Origin: UBA5109 sp965661005
GTDB lineage: Bacteria; Pseudomonadota; Gammaproteobacteria; Pseudomonadales; Pseudohongiellaceae
Length of the DNA stretch: 64,000 bases
Direction: 5' to 3'
Assembly: GCA_965661005.1 (NCBI GenBank)
Contig: CBFICB010000008.1
Coordinates: 1-64,000 of the forward strand
A program made the position numbers and the translations under genes. How positions within the stretch are numbered: position 1 is the first letter of the stretch; each line of letters opens with the position of its first letter. This document shows positions 25,721 through 33,968 of this stretch, in pieces. The notes beneath the pieces are model-generated. The model searched no databases, had not been told where the DNA came from, and saw nothing but the letters and a program-made list of their open reading frames with translations.

Positions 25721-28700
25721 TTAGTAACTCAGACTAACACCTTGCTCACCGTAATGCTCTTTTAAACGATGCAGCAACTCGTCATCCGGTTTGACCTGCC
25801 AGGATTTACCAAATGCAATTTTACCCTGCACGCCTTCTCTTGCATAGTTAACAACGACTTTACATGACTTTCCGGCATCTGTTGCTGCCTGAGGAGGAGA
25901 AACATAATCAGCTAGTATTTGCTCCAACTCCAGCAGAGCATCATTACAAAGCGATTCTTGCTGAAGGTTAAGGCTAATATGACGCAGAAAAGCTTCCCTG
26001 GCATCTTGAAAACTCATGATATTCTTTGCCCGCACCTGAAAACTGCCATCACCCGCATACTCATTTTGGCTGACGGTTCCTTCAACCAAAACGATTTCAT
26101 CTTTCGTCAACACTTCTCTGACTGATTCATATACTTCACCAAACAAGGATACTTCTATACGACCACTTTGATCATCCAGCGTCAAAATAGCGATATTGTC
26201 ACCCCGCTTACTTTTTATGACGCGCATATCATGCACCAGCCCGATAAGAATTTGCGGTGAGTTATTTGGCCTCAAATTAATAATCCTGTTTTTTGTAATC
26301 CTGGCGATCTCCGGCAAATAAGCTTCAATAGGATGACCTGACAAGTACAAGCCAAGACTGTCTTTTTCTTCCTGTAATCGCCTCTTTTCACTCCATGAGC
26401 GTACATGTCTAAAATTTGCATAGACATCCACTTCAGTTTGATCACTTGGAACTAACTCTCCAAATAGATCATCGACGCCACTTTCCTGAATTCTGGCAGC
26501 TTGTGCAGCTGTTTTAATTGCCTCACCCATGCTGGCCAGCAAGATTGCCCGATCAACATCCTGACTGATCGAATCAAAGGCGCCAGAACGAATTAAGGCC
26601 TCTAGAGAACGCTTATTGATAATGGTTAAATCAACACGCTTACAAAAATCAAACAGGTTCTGAAACGGCCCACTGTCTTCTCGAGTCTTGACGATGTTTT
26701 CTATGGGGCCTTCTCCCAGGCCTTTTATTGCACCAAGCCCATAAATCACATGAACTTCACCCTGAGCATTGTAATCAACTGTAAAACCATAGCGGCCAAT
26801 ATTCACATCAGGCGCGTTCAGGGGAAGTTTCATGCTGCGGCACTCATCCGCAAGGATTACAATTTTATCGGTATTCTGCATGTCAGCAGATAAAACCGAT
26901 GCCATAAAATGGGCAGGATAGTGTTTTTTCAACCAGGCAGTTTGATATGAAACCAGCGCATAGGCAGCAGAGTGAGACTTGTTAAAACCATAGCCGGCGA
27001 ATTTTTCCATTAGGTCAAAGATAGACTCAGCTGTTTTAGGATCTATATTATTTTTTGCAGCTCCCGCTAAAAAGATTTCACTCTGCTTCTGCATTTCTTC
27101 GGGTTTTTTCTTGCCCATGGCACGGCGTAACATATCTGCACCGCCCAAACTATAATCTGCCAGAACCTGAGCAATTTTCATTACCTGCTCCTGGTACAGA
27201 ATTACCCCGTAAGTATTTTTCAAAATGGGTTCAAGCAAAGGATGCGCATAAGCCACTTCCGCACCATGCTTTCGATTGATGAAATCATCAACCATGCCAG
27301 ATCCCAAGGGACCAGGACGATACAAAGCCACCAGGGCAACAATGTCTTCAAAGGTGTTTGGTTTAAGCCGCTTGATTAATTCTTTCATGCCCTTGGATTC
27401 GAGCTGAAAAATGGCTGTTGTCTCTCCGCTAATCAAGAGCTGGTAGACGGACAGATCATCCAAAGGGATCTGGCTTATATCTAGCTGTTTGGCGCTTTTC
27501 TGAACAGCCTTACGTTCAGCATTAATCATGCTGACGGCTCCATTGATAATGGTCAGTGTACGAAGACCAAGAAAATCAAACTTGACCAAGCCAGCCTTTT
27601 CTACATCACTCATATCATATTGAGTAACAAGGTTGGATCCCGTTTCATCACAGTACAGGGGCGTAAAGTCGGTCAATCTTCCTGGCGCAATGACTACCCC
27701 GCCCGCATGCTTACCCACATTACGGACAATGCCTTCCAGCTTAAATGCCATTTCCATTATTTCTTCGGCTTCTTCATCATTTGCAACAAAAGAAGACAGC
27801 TGAGGCTCTTCACTCATGGCCTTTTCAAGGGTCATGCCTATTTCAAATGGCACCAGTTTTGATAGTTTGTCAGCCAGGGCATAGGACTTGCCCTGAACTC
27901 GAGCAACATCCCTAATCACCCCCTTTGCAGCCATGGTGCCAAAAGTAATAATTTGGGATACCGCATTCCGCCCGTATAACTCGGCAACATGTTCGATAAC
28001 CCGGTCACGTCCATCCATACAAAAATCCACATCGAAATCTGGCATGGATATACGCTCAGGATTTAGAAACCTTTCAAATAACAGATCGTATTGCAGTGGA
28101 TCCAGATCAGTAATTTTAAGGGAATAGGCAACCAATGAGCCGGCACCAGATCCCCTTCCTGGACCCACCGGAACACCATTGTCTTTCGCCCATTGAATGA
28201 ACTCCATCACGATTAAAAAATAACCGGGAAAGCCCATCTGTATAATTATGTTCAATTCAAAATCCAGACGATCCTGATACAACTGACGCTTTTCTGCGCT
28301 GACTGCTTCAGTTAAAAGCGCTAAACGCTCATTTAAACCCTCTTCACTTAAACGCCTTAAATAATCATCAACACTTAAATCTTCAGGTACTGGATAGTCA
28401 GGCAAACAGGGCGTTCCCAGCGACAATTCAAGATTACAGCGTTTAGCGATTTCAACAGTATTTTGCAGGGCTTCGGGAACATCACGGAAAAGTTCTTGCA
28501 TCTCCTCGGTGCTTCTTAAATATTGATTCTCTGAGAAAAGTCTCGGACGTCTGGGATCATCAAGGGTTCGACGATCATTGATACAGACGCGCGCTTCATG
28601 CGCTTCAAATTCTTCGGATGTTAAGAATCTGACATCGTTCGTCGCGACCACAGGACATTCAAACTCTAGACTAAGAGCTATAGCCCCATGAATATATTCT

Positions 28701-29239
28701 TCTTCTCGAGGACGTTCGGTACGCTGTAACTCCAGATAAAAGCTGTCTGGAAATACTTTCATCCAATGCGCTAACTTCGCTTTTGCTAAATTCACATCTT
28801 CGTTAAGTAATGCTTGCCCAATTGCACCCTCTCTCGCGCCTGAGAGCACGATCAATCCCTCACTGTATTCCTCGATCCATTGCTCTTGAGTAAAGACCCT
28901 GCCGCGACGCTGGCCTTCTTGATATGATTTCGAGATTAATCTTATAAGATTTTGATATCCTTTATAATTTTTAACCAAGAAAGTTAATATTGATGCATTT
29001 TCATCCCCTTTTTGATCGGAAACTAAAAGGTCACAACCACACAAGGGCTTGACACCTTTAGCAATAGCAGCCGCGTAGAACTTTATTAAGGCATAGAAAT
29101 TTGACAGGTCTGTAAGTGCCACAGCTGGCTGCTGAAGCTCCACAGCTTTATTAACCAGATATGGAATTTTAACCAGACCATCGACCAGCGAGTATTCAGA
29201 GTGAACTTTTAAATGTATGAATGATGGTGTTTCTGTCAT
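25721..29239 (-). CDS. dnaE: DNA polymerase III subunit alpha
   Basis: This is a full-length DnaE of 1172 residues. The N-terminal PHP domain (FIHLKVHSEYSLVDGLV) is followed by the C-family polymerase core with catalytic aspartates in MPDFDVDFCMDGRDRV (about residue 400), the helix-hairpin-helix region, the OB fold near residue 1000 (ILIGLVHDMRVIKSKRGDNI), and the C-terminal tau-binding part. It is the replicative polymerase subunit. rnhB lies upstream on the same strand and accA downstream. Confidence 0.98.
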   Translation of the reverse strand: MTETPSFIHLKVHSEYSLVDGLVKIPYLVNKAVELQQPAVALTDLSNFYALIKFYAAAIAKGVKPLCGCDLLVSDQKGDENASILTFLVKNYKGYQNLIRLISKSYQEGQRRGRVFTQEQWIEEYSEGLIVLSGAREGAIGQALLNEDVNLAKAKLAHWMKVFPDSFYLELQRTERPREEEYIHGAIALSLEFECPVVATNDVRFLTSEEFEAHEARVCINDRRTLDDPRRPRLFSENQYLRSTEEMQELFRDVPEALQNTVEIAKRCNLELSLGTPCLPDYPVPEDLSVDDYLRRLSEEGLNERLALLTEAVSAEKRQLYQDRLDFELNIIIQMGFPGYFLIVMEFIQWAKDNGVPVGPGRGSGAGSLVAYSLKITDLDPLQYDLLFERFLNPERISMPDFDVDFCMDGRDRVIEHVAELYGRNAVSQIITFGTMAAKGVIRDVARVQGKSYALADKLSKLVPFEIGMTLEKAMSEEPQLSSFVANDEEAEEIMEMAFKLEGIVRNVGKHAGGVVIAPGRLTDFTPLYCDETGSNLVTQYDMSDVEKAGLVKFDFLGLRTLTIINGAVSMINAERKAVQKSAKQLDISQIPLDDLSVYQLLISGETTAIFQLESKGMKELIKRLKPNTFEDIVALVALYRPGPLGSGMVDDFINRKHGAEVAYAHPLLEPILKNTYGVILYQEQVMKIAQVLADYSLGGADMLRRAMGKKKPEEMQKQSEIFLAGAAKNNIDPKTAESIFDLMEKFAGYGFNKSHSAAYALVSYQTAWLKKHYPAHFMASVLSADMQNTDKIVILADECRSMKLPLNAPDVNIGRYGFTVDYNAQGEVHVIYGLGAIKGLGEGPIENIVKTREDSGPFQNLFDFCKRVDLTIINKRSLEALIRSGAFDSISQDVDRAILLASMGEAIKTAAQAARIQESGVDDLFGELVPSDQTEVDVYANFRHVRSWSEKRRLQEEKDSLGLYLSGHPIEAYLPEIARITKNRIINLRPNNSPQILIGLVHDMRVIKSKRGDNIAILTLDDQSGRIEVSLFGEVYESVREVLTKDEIVLVEGTVSQNEYAGDGSFQVRAKNIMSFQDAREAFLRHISLNLQQESLCNDALLELEQILADYVSPPQAATDAGKSCKVVVNYAREGVQGKIAFGKSWQVKPDDELLHRLKEHYGEQGVSLSY

Positions 29240-29296
29240 AACCTGGACTGCATTTTAAAAGTAGAGTGTAAAACTAAATTCGATCAACTGACATGC

Positions 29297-29917
29297 TTAT
29301 TTTAGATTGAGTACAGCTTTGACCGGCCCATAGCTTAAACGATGTTCAGGGCAAGGACCCAACTCTAGCAACACGGCCAAATGCTCAGGTGTTGGATAGC
29401 CTTTATGTTGCGCGAAACCATAAGCTGGAAACTGCTCATGCAATCTTAACAGACTCTGATCTCTAGATACTTTAGCCAGAATCGACGCAGCCGCTATAGA
29501 TTGAATGTGCTGATCCCCCTTAATTACAGCCTTGGATTTATAATCCCAGGCTGGCATGCGATTGCCATCAACATAAATATACTCCGGCGCCAACTCCAGC
29601 GCGGCAACTGCTCGCTGCATAGCTAGCAGCGTGGCCCGTAGAATGTTGATGCTGTCTATTTCCTTTACGTCAGCTTCAGCAATGGCAAAAGCCAGGGCTT
29701 CTTGTTTAATTTGTTGACTTAAGACGTCTCGCCTGTGTGGGCTTAATTTTTTAGAATCATTTAAACCCGCAATATTTTTTTCCGGATCCAAAATAACGGC
29801 AGCTGCAACCACATTACCAGCCAGCGGCCCTCTACCGGCCTCATCGACACCCGCAATTAAACGATATTGTGATTCCTCTTCTTCGCAGAAGAGCAAAGTC
29901 TGTTTATTCTTGAGCAT
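29297..29917 (-). CDS. rnhB: Ribonuclease HII
   Basis: RNase HII of 206 residues, with the metal-binding motif AGVDEAGRGPLAG (D25, E26), the YVDGNRMP segment, and ASILAKVSRD. It cuts RNA in RNA-DNA hybrids and at single embedded ribonucleotides. The start overlaps the 3' end of lpxB by 14 bp, the usual lpxB-rnhB arrangement. Confidence 0.96.
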   Translation of the reverse strand: MLKNKQTLLFCEEEESQYRLIAGVDEAGRGPLAGNVVAAAVILDPEKNIAGLNDSKKLSPHRRDVLSQQIKQEALAFAIAEADVKEIDSINILRATLLAMQRAVAALELAPEYIYVDGNRMPAWDYKSKAVIKGDQHIQSIAAASILAKVSRDQSLLRLHEQFPAYGFAQHKGYPTPEHLAVLLELGPCPEHRLSYGPVKAVLNLK

Positions 29918-31055
29918 TAATTAAAGTCAATACCGCCTCAGCCGCTGATGTGTTTGCATTTTTTCGAAGTGTTTGATGAATTTCAAGATAATCAGCACTT
30001 AATTCTTGCAGTTTTTTCTTGTCTTCCAGCAAGTGTTGAACGCCTTGAAACAGCGCTTCAGCATTAACTTCATTTTGCACTCTTTCTTCAACCAGGCGTT
30101 TTCCTGCCAGCAAATTGGGCAGGGAAAAGTATGGCACCTTAAGCATTCTTGAAATAAGCGCATAGGATAATCCGGACATCTTGTAACAGACCAACATAGG
30201 CTTTTTCAGCAAAGCAGCCTCTAGCGTCGCAGTTCCAGATGCAATCAACAGAACATCTGCAGCGGCCATCACTTCGTGAGCATAACCGTCTGTCAAACTA
30301 ACATTCATATCAGGAAACTGCTCTTTGAGCATGGTTTCGATTTGAACCCACCTTCCAGCATTAGCACAGGGAATAACCAGCTGTAATTCCGGCCAATGCG
30401 CTTGACATAATGCCGCACATTTCAGGAATTCAGGTGCCAGTCGGCCTACTTCGCCTTGTCTGCTCCCTGGCAGTAGAGCCAATATCGGCCTATCAGTATC
30501 CAGGCCCAGTTTCATCCTGGCTTCCGCTTGATTAACGTCCAAAGGAATAAGGTCGGCAAGGGGATGGCCGACACAGCGAACGGCTATATTATGTTTTTCA
30601 TAAACTGCTACTTCGAAAGGAAATAGCGTCAGCATCAAATCCACCGAACGCGCTATTTTATGAATGCGCTTGCTACGCCATGCCCATACGGAAGGACTTA
30701 CATAATGTATGGTGGAAATGCCAGCCTGCTTTAATTTTCTCTCAATATTTAAATTAAAATCTGGCGAATCAATGCCTATAAATACATCAGGTTTCCGCTT
30801 TATAAAATGCTTTACCACTGATTTTCTAATACCTAACAACTCTGGTAAGCGTTTAAGTGGCTCGACAAAGCCCATCACTGATAAGCGCTCCATTGGCACC
30901 ATGGATTGCAAGCCTTCAGCAATCATAAGTGGACCGCCAATACCTTCAAATATAAGTTGTGGATATTGAGATTTGAGTGCTTGCATGAGCCCAGCACCCA
31001 GTATATCGCCAGAACTTTCGCCGGCTAATATTCCAATGCAGAGAGTTCTACTCAT
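29904..31055 (-). CDS. lpxB: Lipid-A-disaccharide synthase
   Basis: LpxB of about 383 residues: the N-terminal GILAGESSGDILGAGLMQAL, YVSPSVWAWRSKRI, LPGSRQGEV and ASGTATLEAALL segments define the GT-B glycosyltransferase. It joins UDP-2,3-diacylglucosamine to lipid X to form the lipid A disaccharide. The ATG at 31055 was chosen over an in-frame TTG at 31061; it lies 8 bp after the lpxA stop. It belongs to the lpxD-fabZ-lpxA-lpxB-rnhB operon. Confidence 0.97.
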   Translation of the reverse strand: MSRTLCIGILAGESSGDILGAGLMQALKSQYPQLIFEGIGGPLMIAEGLQSMVPMERLSVMGFVEPLKRLPELLGIRKSVVKHFIKRKPDVFIGIDSPDFNLNIERKLKQAGISTIHYVSPSVWAWRSKRIHKIARSVDLMLTLFPFEVAVYEKHNIAVRCVGHPLADLIPLDVNQAEARMKLGLDTDRPILALLPGSRQGEVGRLAPEFLKCAALCQAHWPELQLVIPCANAGRWVQIETMLKEQFPDMNVSLTDGYAHEVMAAADVLLIASGTATLEAALLKKPMLVCYKMSGLSYALISRMLKVPYFSLPNLLAGKRLVEERVQNEVNAEALFQGVQHLLEDKKKLQELSADYLEIHQTLRKNANTSAAEAVLTLINAQE

Positions 31056-31063
31056 TCGCAATC

Positions 31064-31846
31064 TTATCGAGTGATGCCTTTGGTAGAAGCTCTAACTGAA
31101 TCAACTAAAAGCTGAATTTCAGGATATTCATCTGCCATTTTTTGAATTTCTGACAAAGCCTGATCAGTTGTCTTTCCATCACGATACAGAATTTTATAGG
31201 CCTGACGAATAGCCCTGATTGATTCTTTGCTGAATCCCCTGCGCTCAAGACCAGTACTATTAACCCCCCTGGCAGACGGCGGCGTTCCATTAACAATAAC
31301 GTAGGCTGGCACATCCATGTTGACGTGAGTTAAACCTCCAATAAAGCTATGAGCGCCTATTTTCAGAAATTGATAAACCCCGGCAAAGCCAGCCAGAATG
31401 GCCCAGTCGTCAACCTCTACATGACCGCTGACAGCTGCATTATTTGAAAAAATAATATGATTCCCGATGATACAGTCATGCGCCACATGGGTATAAGGCA
31501 TGAATAAATTATTCGAGCCAATTCGTGTTATGCCACCACCCACTTTTGTACCGCGATGAATGGTAGCACCTTCTCTAATGGTGTTATTGTCACCTATTTC
31601 CAGCAGGCTTGCTTCACCCTCATATTTGAGATCAGAGGGGTCTTCACCCACGGACGAGAATTGAAAAATTTGATTGCCTTTACCCAGTTTAGTGTGAGAC
31701 CTGATAACGACGTGGGACCCTATTTTGCAATCATCGCCAATAACGACTTCCGGACCAATGATGCTCCAGGGCCCTATCTCAACATTACTACCTATCGTAG
31801 CAGTCGGATCAATTATCGGGTCATTTGCTCCAGATTGAGTGCTCAT
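31064..31846 (-). CDS. lpxA: UDP-N-acetylglucosamine acyltransferase
   Basis: The 260-residue protein has left-handed beta-helix hexapeptide repeats over about residues 10-190 (for example IDPTATIGSNVEIG) and a helical C-terminus (GFSKESIRAIRQAYKILYR). The catalytic histidine lies in the AHDCIIGNHIIFSNN region near residue 120. It carries out the first step of lipid A synthesis, 3-O-acylation of UDP-GlcNAc. It sits between fabZ and lpxB in the conserved operon. Confidence 0.97.
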   Translation of the reverse strand: MSTQSGANDPIIDPTATIGSNVEIGPWSIIGPEVVIGDDCKIGSHVVIRSHTKLGKGNQIFQFSSVGEDPSDLKYEGEASLLEIGDNNTIREGATIHRGTKVGGGITRIGSNNLFMPYTHVAHDCIIGNHIIFSNNAAVSGHVEVDDWAILAGFAGVYQFLKIGAHSFIGGLTHVNMDVPAYVIVNGTPPSARGVNSTGLERRGFSKESIRAIRQAYKILYRDGKTTDQALSEIQKMADEYPEIQLLVDSVRASTKGITR

Positions 31847-31863
31847 AGCAATATTGATTAAAA

Positions 31864-32301
31864 TTATTCTTGTCGTTCAGCACAAAGTATTACGGCTTCA
31901 CTGACTACTTTGTCGTCAACACTTGCCTTGCACTGGAATTTATAAATTCCTCGTTTCACACTTAAAATCTCGGACTCCAGTATTAGCTGATCTCCTGGCA
32001 CAACCGGTTTTTTAAAACGCACAGCGTCTGCTCCGACGAAATAATAAAGATAGCCGTCACGGGGTTTTTTTTCCTGGCTTTTAAAGCCTAGGACACCTGA
32101 AGCCTGAGCCATGGCTTCTATAATTAAAACTCCAGGCATAATTGGCTTATTAGGAAAATGTCCGAGAAAAAATTCTTCATTGGTGGTGACGTTTTTATAG
32201 GCCTTAATATATTTATTAGGCTCTAGTTCCAACACTCTATCCACCATTAAAAAAGGATAACGTTGTGGCAAGTATTCTTTAACATCTTCGATAAGCATCA
32301 T
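31864..32301 (-). CDS. fabZ: 3-hydroxyacyl-ACP dehydratase FabZ
   Basis: FabZ of 145 residues, a hot-dog fold dehydratase. The active-site pair is His48 in FLGHFPNKPIMPG and Glu62 in IIEAMAQ. It dehydrates 3-hydroxyacyl-ACP in fatty acid elongation and competes with LpxA and LpxD for 3-hydroxyacyl-ACP, which fits its position between their genes. Two consecutive ATG codons occur at the start; the first is used here. Confidence 0.97.
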   Translation of the reverse strand: MMLIEDVKEYLPQRYPFLMVDRVLELEPNKYIKAYKNVTTNEEFFLGHFPNKPIMPGVLIIEAMAQASGVLGFKSQEKKPRDGYLYYFVGADAVRFKKPVVPGDQLILESEILSVKRGIYKFQCKASVDDKVVSEAVILCAERQE

Positions 32302-32325
32302 AATATTACTACCTTAACCAGCGAA

Positions 32326-33351
32326 TTAGTCGCTTTCATTTTTTGTCTTTATCAAACGCTTTGTCAGTTTATCAAGCTGACGGAAACGTACTATATTTTT
32401 TTTCCACACATCGGTACTGGAAAGTCCCGTACCTGAAGAATAACTGCCAGCTTCTTTAATAGACTGGTTAACTAAGGACATTGCTGTCACTGTTACGCCA
32501 TCAACAATCTCAACGTGATTTATAATGCCCACGGCACCTGCGATCACACAGTTTCTACCAATTCTAACGCTTCCAGCAATTGCACTGCAGCCACAAATCA
32601 CTGTGTTATCACCAACAATCACATTGTGAGCTATCTGCACCTGATTATCTATCTTTACTCCATTTCCGATGACGGTGTCATCAAGAGCGCCTCTATCGAT
32701 GCAGGTATTTGCACCAATTTCAACATCATCCCCAATGAACACCTTACCTAGCTGAGCAATTTTAAAGTACTTACCGTCTTCCTGGGCAAAACCAAAACCA
32801 TCACTGCCAATTACAACACCGGCATAAATATGGGCTCGTTTGCCTATTTTTGTTCCGTGGGCAATGTTGACATTAGACTCAATTCGACTTGCCTCTCCTA
32901 TTTCTACGCCAGCATCAATGGTGGTATTTGCCGCAATAGTGACGTCATCTGCAATGACAACATTTGACGCGATGACGACATTTTCACTAATACTTACATT
33001 GCTGCCTATCTTGGCCGAAGGGTCAATTTTGGCACTTTCTGCAATACCTTTTATTCTGGGAGGTTCCAGTTTGAATAAGTGAGAAGCGCGCGCAAAGCAA
33101 ATATAAGGGTTATCGGAAATAAGTGTATTACCAGAGTAATCTTCAGCCGCTTTTTTAGACAGAATCAGAGCTGAAGCCTTGGTATTGCGAAAATCATTGA
33201 AATAACGAGGATTATGATAAAAACTTAAATCACCCACTTTAGCGGTCTTAAGCGTAGCCAGGGCATGTATTTTTGTACTTGGATCCCCAACCAGCTCTGC
33301 ATTCAGCAGAGTGGCCAGAGTCGCTAGATCATAGGGAGGGAATTTAGACAC
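32326..33351 (-). CDS. lpxD: UDP-3-O-acylglucosamine N-acyltransferase
   Basis: LpxD of 341 residues. The N-terminal uridine-binding domain (about 1-100) is followed by left-handed beta-helix hexapeptide repeats and a C-terminal helix. The catalytic histidine lies in QIAHNVIVGDN near residue 240. It performs the N-acylation step of lipid A synthesis after LpxC. It lies between skp and fabZ. Confidence 0.97.
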   Translation of the reverse strand: MSKFPPYDLATLATLLNAELVGDPSTKIHALATLKTAKVGDLSFYHNPRYFNDFRNTKASALILSKKAAEDYSGNTLISDNPYICFARASHLFKLEPPRIKGIAESAKIDPSAKIGSNVSISENVVIASNVVIADDVTIAANTTIDAGVEIGEASRIESNVNIAHGTKIGKRAHIYAGVVIGSDGFGFAQEDGKYFKIAQLGKVFIGDDVEIGANTCIDRGALDDTVIGNGVKIDNQVQIAHNVIVGDNTVICGCSAIAGSVRIGRNCVIAGAVGIINHVEIVDGVTVTAMSLVNQSIKEAGSYSSGTGLSSTDVWKKNIVRFRQLDKLTKRLIKTKNESD

Positions 33352-33381
33352 ACTTTTTTATTATCGGCCTATTGTGGTGAG

Positions 33382-33906
33382 CTATTGTTGCTCATTCAGT
33401 TTTTCAGTCACCTTGGCTGTGATATCAAGGGCACCATTAAAAAACAGAGCAACTTCAGCTCTAAACACGACGTCATAATCTTCTTCTTCTACAACGTCAC
33501 TAATTGCTTGAATCAGGTTAGACGAATAGGTTTGCTCAAATATTTCACGTCTTTGCTGCACGATTGATTCAACACGTTGCTCCAGGTATTGATATTGCAC
33601 GCCAATCTCTTCGAGCTCTTCCATAATCTCCCTTTGCTCTGCTTCACTGAGAACCTCTGCATCAACAGTCAATCGCTCCTGCAAATCGGAACCTTCCTGA
33701 GCCAATTCTCTAATTCTGACTGAATCATCCTCAGTCTCTAAAGAGAGCTGATCTTGAACTGCTGCTGCTAACTCAGAATTATATAAAGCAGCCGCCATAT
33801 CCAATATGGCGATCTTTGGACCACTCTCAGAACCCTCTTGGGCAAGTACATTGCCGGTAATACTTAAACCCATCGCTGCTATAAAAAATATAATGTTTTT
33901 CTTCAT
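33382..33906 (-). CDS. skp: Periplasmic chaperone Skp / OmpH family
   Basis: The product of about 174 residues has a signal peptide (MKKNIIFFIAAMGLSITGNVLAQ) followed by IAILDMAAALYNSE, a long charged coiled coil (about 60-130), and a C-terminal strand segment. This is the OmpH/Skp plan, although the sequence is more acidic than E. coli Skp. Skp escorts unfolded outer-membrane proteins to BamA, encoded immediately upstream. The ATG at 33906 has AGGTG upstream and gives a clean signal peptide; an in-frame TTG at 33948 is less likely. Confidence 0.88.
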   Translation of the reverse strand: MKKNIIFFIAAMGLSITGNVLAQEGSESGPKIAILDMAAALYNSELAAAVQDQLSLETEDDSVRIRELAQEGSDLQERLTVDAEVLSEAEQREIMEELEEIGVQYQYLEQRVESIVQQRREIFEQTYSSNLIQAISDVVEEEDYDVVFRAEVALFFNGALDITAKVTEKLNEQQ

Positions 33907-33968
33907 TTTGATCACACCTGAAATAAAATTACCCAATAAATACTTCAATCAATCTTTAGTTATTTTGA